From the NCBI GenBank assembly GCA_030426605.1, contig JAUHXM010000009.1, forward strand, positions 1-54,144: a stretch of DNA of 54,144 nucleotides. The letters are read 5' to 3'. Below the pieces are notes generated by a model. The model was given only the letters and a program-made list of their open reading frames with translations. It ran no database searches and was not told where the DNA came from. The position numbers and the translations under genes are program-made. The DNA is from Phycisphaerae bacterium (GTDB lineage: Bacteria > Planctomycetota > Phycisphaerae > Phycisphaerales > UBA1924). Numbering within the stretch: position 1 is the stretch's first letter; each line of letters begins with the position of its first letter. Below are positions 50,299 through 54,144 of this stretch, piece after piece.

Positions 50299-50847
50299 AT
50301 GACCGGACTTCGAGCGATCGGGCTGGCGGCGTGCGTGTGTGCGGCGGGCGGGTGCGCGAACCAGGGGTCGTGGCTGGGCGAGCGTTCGGCGGGCGAGGTG
50401 CGCGCCGGGTGGCGGGCGCCGGGGCCGTTCGAGCCCGTGGCGCTGCGGGTGTTCCCGCTGTCGCGGCTGGACCGCGACGCGGACGGGGACGCGCAGGTCG
50501 TGCTGCACCTGGCGCTCAAGGACGAGTGGGGCGACACGGTGAAGGGCGTCGGGCAGCTGACGGTGCAGCTGTTGCGACCCGCGGGGAGCGCGTCGGGCGA
50601 GGGGCGCGACGAGGTGCGGTGGGACGTGTCGCTCTGGTCGGACGAGGACAACGCGCGGTACTACGACCCGTCGAGCCGGACGTACCGGATCGTGCTGGGG
50701 GACGTGCCGGGTTGGGTCGAGCGGATGATGCCGGACGCGGATGGGGTGGGCGCCGGGGGGAGCGTGCGTCTGACGGCGCAGCTCGAGACGCCGCGGTCGG
50801 ATGGGACAATGCGGCGGTTGTGGGGCGAGGCGGAGTTGCGGCCGTAG
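50299..50847 (+). CDS. Lipoprotein of unknown function
   Basis: A 182-residue lipoprotein: MTGLRAIGLAACVCAAGGC, with lipobox cysteine at residue 19, then a mature domain of beta strands (EPVALRVFPLSRLDRDADGDAQVVLHLALKDEWGD..., GGSVRLTAQLETPRS). The VALRVFPLSRLDRD part resembles host envelope lipoproteins rather than phage proteins. A leaderless-type TAGACT is six bases upstream. It may be host-derived and simply follow the phage module. Function unknown. Confidence 0.6.
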   Translation: MTGLRAIGLAACVCAAGGCANQGSWLGERSAGEVRAGWRAPGPFEPVALRVFPLSRLDRDADGDAQVVLHLALKDEWGDTVKGVGQLTVQLLRPAGSASGEGRDEVRWDVSLWSDEDNARYYDPSSRTYRIVLGDVPGWVERMMPDADGVGAGGSVRLTAQLETPRSDGTMRRLWGEAELRP

Positions 50848-50851
50848 GCGA

Positions 50852-50906
50852 TGCCCCCTCCGTCGGCTTCGCCGACACCTCCCCCGTCGGCGACGGGGGA
50901 GGATGG
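50852..50906. repeat. Palindromic intergenic repeat, copy 3
   Basis: CCCCCTCCGTCGGCTTCGCC and CACCTCCCCCGTCGGCGACG hairpins between two convergent genes, same family as 26526, 49911 and 52280. Confidence 0.7.
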
Positions 50907-50914
50907 GTGCGCGT

Positions 50915-52237
50915 TTAGTCTTCTTCGATCAGGTCGAGCTGTTGGTATTTGTCGCGGTACTTGTCGCGGAGCTTGGTCTGCTTGTTGGAGAGGTCGATGC
51001 GCTTGCCGTCGATGAAGGCCATGGTGACGTTTGAGGTGATCTCGAGGCAGTCGCCGTCGGAGACGAAGAGGGTGGCGGACTTGCCGCGTTCGAGTGAGCC
51101 GTAGTCGTCGGCGATGCCGAGGATGTCGGCGGCGGCGCTGGTGATGGACTGGAGGGCGAGGTCGGGGTCGAGGCCGAAGGCTGCGGCGCGGGCGGCTTCG
51201 TAGGGGAGGTTTCGGACGTTGCCGTCGCGGTCGGCCGAATCCAGGCACCATCGGACGCCGGCTTCGGTGAGCTGGGCGGGGGTGGTGAAGGGTTCGTCGT
51301 AGGCGGAGTCGGCTCGTTTGGGGAAGACGTGGGTGCCGCGGAGGACGACGGGGATGTCGTGTCGTGTGAGGAGATCCGAGACGAGCGTGGCGTCGCGGCC
51401 GCCGACGATGACGGGGCGGACGCCGCGTTCGAGCGACCAGGCGATGGCGGAGGCGATCTGGTCGGCGTCGTTGGCGTTGATGAAGACGGGTTGGTTGCCC
51501 GCGAGGAGGTCGCGCATCGCTTCGAAGCGGAGGTCGGTGGGGTGGTTTGCGTCGGCGTCGGTTTTGGCGACGTAGGCCTGGGCGGCGTCGAAGAAGTCGT
51601 CGAGCTGGGCGAGGTCTTCCTTGATGCGTTTGGTGGCGTCGTCGTCGGCGTCGAATCGTCGGTGGCGGGGGCGTACGGAGGGCCAGTTGATGACGATGCC
51701 GGCGGCGTCGTCGATGGCCATGTCTTCCCATGTCCAGCCGTCGGCGCGCATGACGGAGGCGCGGCCGGGGAGGCGTCCGCCGGAGGGTGCGGTGCCGAAG
51801 ATGAGGATGCCGTTGGAGCGTGCGACGGGGATGAGTGTGGAGTCGGGGTTGACGGAGACGGCGGCGCGGACTTCGGGTGAGAAGTCGCCGACCTCGTCGT
51901 AGTCGCGCATGGCGCGGACGGCGTTGATCTCGGTGAGGCCGAGGCGTGTCATGGGTGCGATGAGGCCCGGGTAGACGTGCATGCCGGTGGCGTCGATGAC
52001 TTCGGTGTCTTGTGTGAGTGAGGCGCGTGCGAGGAAGTCGGCGGAGCCGACCATGGTGATGCGTCCGTCGTTGAAGCCGACGAGGCCGTTTTCGATGACG
52101 TCGCCCGTCGCGGTGTGGACGGTGGCGCCGGAGATGTAGACCGGGTGGTCCTGGGCGGGCGCGGTGTGGGTGAGGTCCTGGGCGTGCGCGCCGGCGGCGA
52201 GCGAGAGGGCGGCGATGGTGGAGGTGAGGCGGGTCAT
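50915..52237 (-). CDS. Secreted amidohydrolase-family protein lacking the metal-binding HxH
   Basis: A 440-residue protein with a signal peptide (MTRLTSTIAALSLAAGAHA). It has the amidohydrolase beta-sandwich opening (VYISGATVHTATGDVIENGLVGFNDGRITMVG) and closing part (LGIADDYGSLERGKSATLFVSDGDCLEIT). At the first metal site, however, the sequence is YPGLIAPMTRLG where active members have PGxxDxHxH, so both histidines are missing. The second and third metal histidines are also not evident. It is probably an inactive or non-metal paralogue. The gene directly upstream encodes a complete amidohydrolase, so the two may form a heteromeric complex. Confidence 0.75.
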   Translation of the reverse strand: MTRLTSTIAALSLAAGAHAQDLTHTAPAQDHPVYISGATVHTATGDVIENGLVGFNDGRITMVGSADFLARASLTQDTEVIDATGMHVYPGLIAPMTRLGLTEINAVRAMRDYDEVGDFSPEVRAAVSVNPDSTLIPVARSNGILIFGTAPSGGRLPGRASVMRADGWTWEDMAIDDAAGIVINWPSVRPRHRRFDADDDATKRIKEDLAQLDDFFDAAQAYVAKTDADANHPTDLRFEAMRDLLAGNQPVFINANDADQIASAIAWSLERGVRPVIVGGRDATLVSDLLTRHDIPVVLRGTHVFPKRADSAYDEPFTTPAQLTEAGVRWCLDSADRDGNVRNLPYEAARAAAFGLDPDLALQSITSAAADILGIADDYGSLERGKSATLFVSDGDCLEITSNVTMAFIDGKRIDLSNKQTKLRDKYRDKYQQLDLIEED

Positions 52238-52279
52238 GGTGTGTTCCCGTGTGGTGCGTTGGTTGTGCGGAGGCGGTGA

Positions 52280-52332
52280 AGACCCCCTCCGCCCGCGTTG
52301 CGGGCACCTCCCCCGTCGGGACGGGGGAGGGT
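52280..52332. repeat. Palindromic intergenic repeat, copy 4
   Basis: CCCCCTCCGCCCGCGTTGCG and CACCTCCCCCGTCGGGACGG hairpins between the two amidohydrolase genes, same family as the other three copies. It could modulate expression between the genes. Confidence 0.7.
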
Positions 52333-52335
52333 GGG

Positions 52336-54144
52336 TTACTCGAGGTCGATGCCGGCGCCGAGGAACCAGCAGCCGCAGTCGCCGCGTTCGTCGTGCTTGT
52401 CGTGGAGGCTCATCTGGACGCGTGCCATGAGTGAGCGGCGTTCGGGGTCGTCGCCGTCGGTCATGTCGGTGGCGGACCCGTCGGAGTCGTCGCCTTCGTC
52501 CTTGGCATCGTCCTCGCCGCGGTCGGGTGCGGCGACGATTTTCTGGATGAGTCGTGTGCGTTCGGAGGCGATTCGGTCGCGGTGGGCGGCGTCGATTTCG
52601 TCGGAGAAGAGTTCGCGGCCGTCCACGAAGGTGTGGAGGACGCGGGAGTAGGTGGAGAGTGGGTCGCCGGACCAGACGACGACGTCGGCGTGCTTGCCGG
52701 GCTCGAGGGAGCCGATCATGTCGCCGACGCCGAGTTGGATGGCGGGGTTGATGGTGACGAACTTGAGTGCTTCTTCTGGCGAGACGCGTCCGCCGGAGTA
52801 CTTGACGGCCTTGGCGGCTTCGAGGTTCATGCGGCGTGCGAGTTCGTTGTCGTCGGAGTTGTAGCTTGTGAGGACGCCGACCTCGTGCTGGAGGGGGCCG
52901 GCGAAGGGGATGGCGTCCTGGACTTCGACCTTGTAGGCCCACCAGTCGGAGAAGTTGGAGGCGCCGATGGCGTGTTGCTTGACGGTCTCGGCGACTTTGT
53001 AGACCTCGAGGGCGTGCTGGAAGGTGCCGATTTTGAAGCCGAAGTCTTCGGCGATGCGGCAGAGCATGAGGATCTCGTCCTGCCGGTAGGAGTGGCAGTG
53101 GATGAGTCGTTCGCCGGCGAGGATTTCGGCGAGTGTTTCGAGTTCGAGGTCGCGTCGTTGCACGAGGGCGCGTTGGAGGCGGTTGGCGCGGTCGAAGAGG
53201 GCGCGGGCTTCGCGCATGTCGGCGAGCAGCTCGTCGGGGTCGATGCCCGCGGTCTGCCCGGCGTCGGTGAGTGCTTGCCATCGAGCGTCGAGGGTGTGCT
53301 CTGGCTGGAGTGACCAGTTGATGAGCTCTGGGGTGTAGGTGCCCTGGATGGCGGTCTGCATCCGCTGCATCTCGGCCTGGAGCTGGGTGAGCTCGGCGCG
53401 GGCGGCGGCGACGCGGTCGGCGTGTGCGGCGTATTCGCGGGCTTCGGTGAAGCGGTCGCGGATGAGGGTCTCGACGCCCATGCGTGTCTGTGGGTAGCGG
53501 GTGGTGTAGCGGTCGCCCCAGTTGGACTGCTTGACGTTCTCGCCGAGGGCGAACTTGATGCCGCCGGGGGCGCCTTCGAGGAGCATGTCCTCCGGGTGTC
53601 GCGCGCCCCAGCGGTTTTTGTGGACGGCGTTCTGGCCGCCGATGGGGTTTGCGGATCCGTGGAGTGAGTTGACGGTGGTGATGCCGCCGGCGAGCTGTCG
53701 GTAGAAGCTGATGTCGCCGGGGTCGAGGGCGTCGTGGATGCGGACTTCGGCTGTGACGGCCTGGCCGGCCTCGTTGATGCCGAAGCGGCCGAGGCCGGTG
53801 TGCGAGTGGCAGTCGAGCAGGCCGGGGGTGATGTGGGCGCCGTCCGCATCGACGACGCGGGTGTCATCGTCGGCGGCGGGCGCGTCGGCCATCGGGCCGA
53901 CGGCGGAGATCGCGCCGTCGGAGATCAGGACGAAGCCGTTGTCGATGATGCCGTCGGGTCCGGATGTCCAGACGGTGGCGTTCGTGAAGAGGACGGTGCC
54001 GGCCTCGGGGATCTCGTCGATGGCGTAGGGCCCGAAGGGGTAGCCGCCGAAGTCTTCGGGGGCGGGGTCAACAGTGTCGTCCTCGTCCTCGTCGTCCGCG
54101 TCGTCTTCGGTTGCCTCTGTCTCGATGCGTGTCGCGGCGAACTG
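52336..54144 (-). CDS. Amidohydrolase (imidazolonepropionase-like), 5' end beyond the window
   Basis: At least 602 residues, open to the right edge, so the start lies outside. The upstream part (FPFGPYAIDEIPEAG, acidic ATEDDADDEDEDDTVD) is a leader region before the beta-sandwich. Metal ligands are present: DCHSHTGLGRFG (DxHxH), LIHCHSYRQDEIL, FQHALEVYK and a late Asp in SYNSDDNELARRM. The end is KHADVVVWSGDPLSTYSRV, usual for imidazolonepropionase-like hydrolases that act on cyclic amides or peptides. A helical insertion (AARAELTQLQAEMQRMQTAIQG) lies between the two halves. The C-terminal ~60 residues are Asp/Glu-rich with a GDCGCWF motif. It probably works with the degenerate paralogue downstream. 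Confidence 0.82.
   Translation of the reverse strand, partial: QFAATRIETEATEDDADDEDEDDTVDPAPEDFGGYPFGPYAIDEIPEAGTVLFTNATVWTSGPDGIIDNGFVLISDGAISAVGPMADAPAADDDTRVVDADGAHITPGLLDCHSHTGLGRFGINEAGQAVTAEVRIHDALDPGDISFYRQLAGGITTVNSLHGSANPIGGQNAVHKNRWGARHPEDMLLEGAPGGIKFALGENVKQSNWGDRYTTRYPQTRMGVETLIRDRFTEAREYAAHADRVAAARAELTQLQAEMQRMQTAIQGTYTPELINWSLQPEHTLDARWQALTDAGQTAGIDPDELLADMREARALFDRANRLQRALVQRRDLELETLAEILAGERLIHCHSYRQDEILMLCRIAEDFGFKIGTFQHALEVYKVAETVKQHAIGASNFSDWWAYKVEVQDAIPFAGPLQHEVGVLTSYNSDDNELARRMNLEAAKAVKYSGGRVSPEEALKFVTINPAIQLGVGDMIGSLEPGKHADVVVWSGDPLSTYSRVLHTFVDGRELFSDEIDAAHRDRIASERTRLIQKIVAAPDRGEDDAKDEGDDSDGSATDMTDGDDPERRSLMARVQMSLHDKHDERGDCGCWFLGAGIDLE

Overview
This is a GC-rich (about 70% G+C) bacterial chromosome segment, most likely from a planctomycete of the class Phycisphaerae. 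The evidence is the mix of gene types: eukaryote-like Ser/Thr kinases beside ECF sigma factors, a secreted protein with a PEP-CTERM-like 'PGG...ALGGL...RRRRR' tail, a dockerin-like secreted protein, membrane proteins with CxxC...CPECG zinc ribbons, and gram-negative envelope functions (heptosyltransferase, GmhB, LolD/FtsX-type exporter). No rRNA or CRISPR array is present. One tRNA-Ala(GGC) gene was found.

Layout. 1-3.9 kb: ECF sigma factor and a Ser/Thr kinase with a helical-repeat C-terminus. 3.9-12.5 kb: envelope and secreted proteins (PEP-CTERM-like protein, zinc-ribbon membrane protein, ABC exporter pair, DUF3299 protein, zinc-ribbon protein, NhaA antiporter). 12.6-22.1 kb: arginine region, with succinylarginine dihydrolase (astB) and a lipoprotein, then argR-argC-argB-argF-argG-argH-argA on the plus strand. 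argD and the deacetylase/transferase (argE or argJ) are not in the window. 22.3-28.7 kb: tRNA-Ala, heptosyltransferase-gmhB, a zinc-ribbon membrane protein, a nitrilase and a YHS-domain protein. 28.8-33.3 kb: a Ser/Thr kinase fused to a periplasmic c-type-heme (Tll0287/DUF3365-like) sensor, an NTP/NDP-translocase-like carrier and a Tat-exported epimerase. 33.3-39.9 kb: class I aldolase, secreted proteins and two consecutive ECF sigma/membrane-partner modules (the second with DUF4349). 39.9-44.8 kb: polyphosphate kinase, a PTPS-III-type pterin enzyme and a compositionally mosaic phosphohexomutase. 45.0-50.3 kb: a compact phage-structural module (portal, scaffold-like, SU10-type major capsid, three small head/tail-like proteins, holin-like protein) with no visible terminase, integrase, tape measure or lysin, bounded by ordinary host genes. 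50.3-54.1 kb: a lipoprotein and two tandem secreted amidohydrolases, the first of which has lost the metal-binding HxH.

The most notable signals are these. (i) A recurrent TANNNT hexamer lies 5-7 nt before the start codon of about ten genes on both strands, which implies many leaderless transcripts; in one case a palindromic AGCGTACGCT can serve two divergent genes. (ii) The minimal capsid module looks domesticated or gene-transfer-agent-like. (iii) The heme-sensor Ser/Thr kinase is an unusual domain fusion. (iv) A heptad TGAGNNN intergenic repeat family and a separate palindromic repeat family sit directly behind genes. All functional calls come from reading motifs by eye; no database search was possible.
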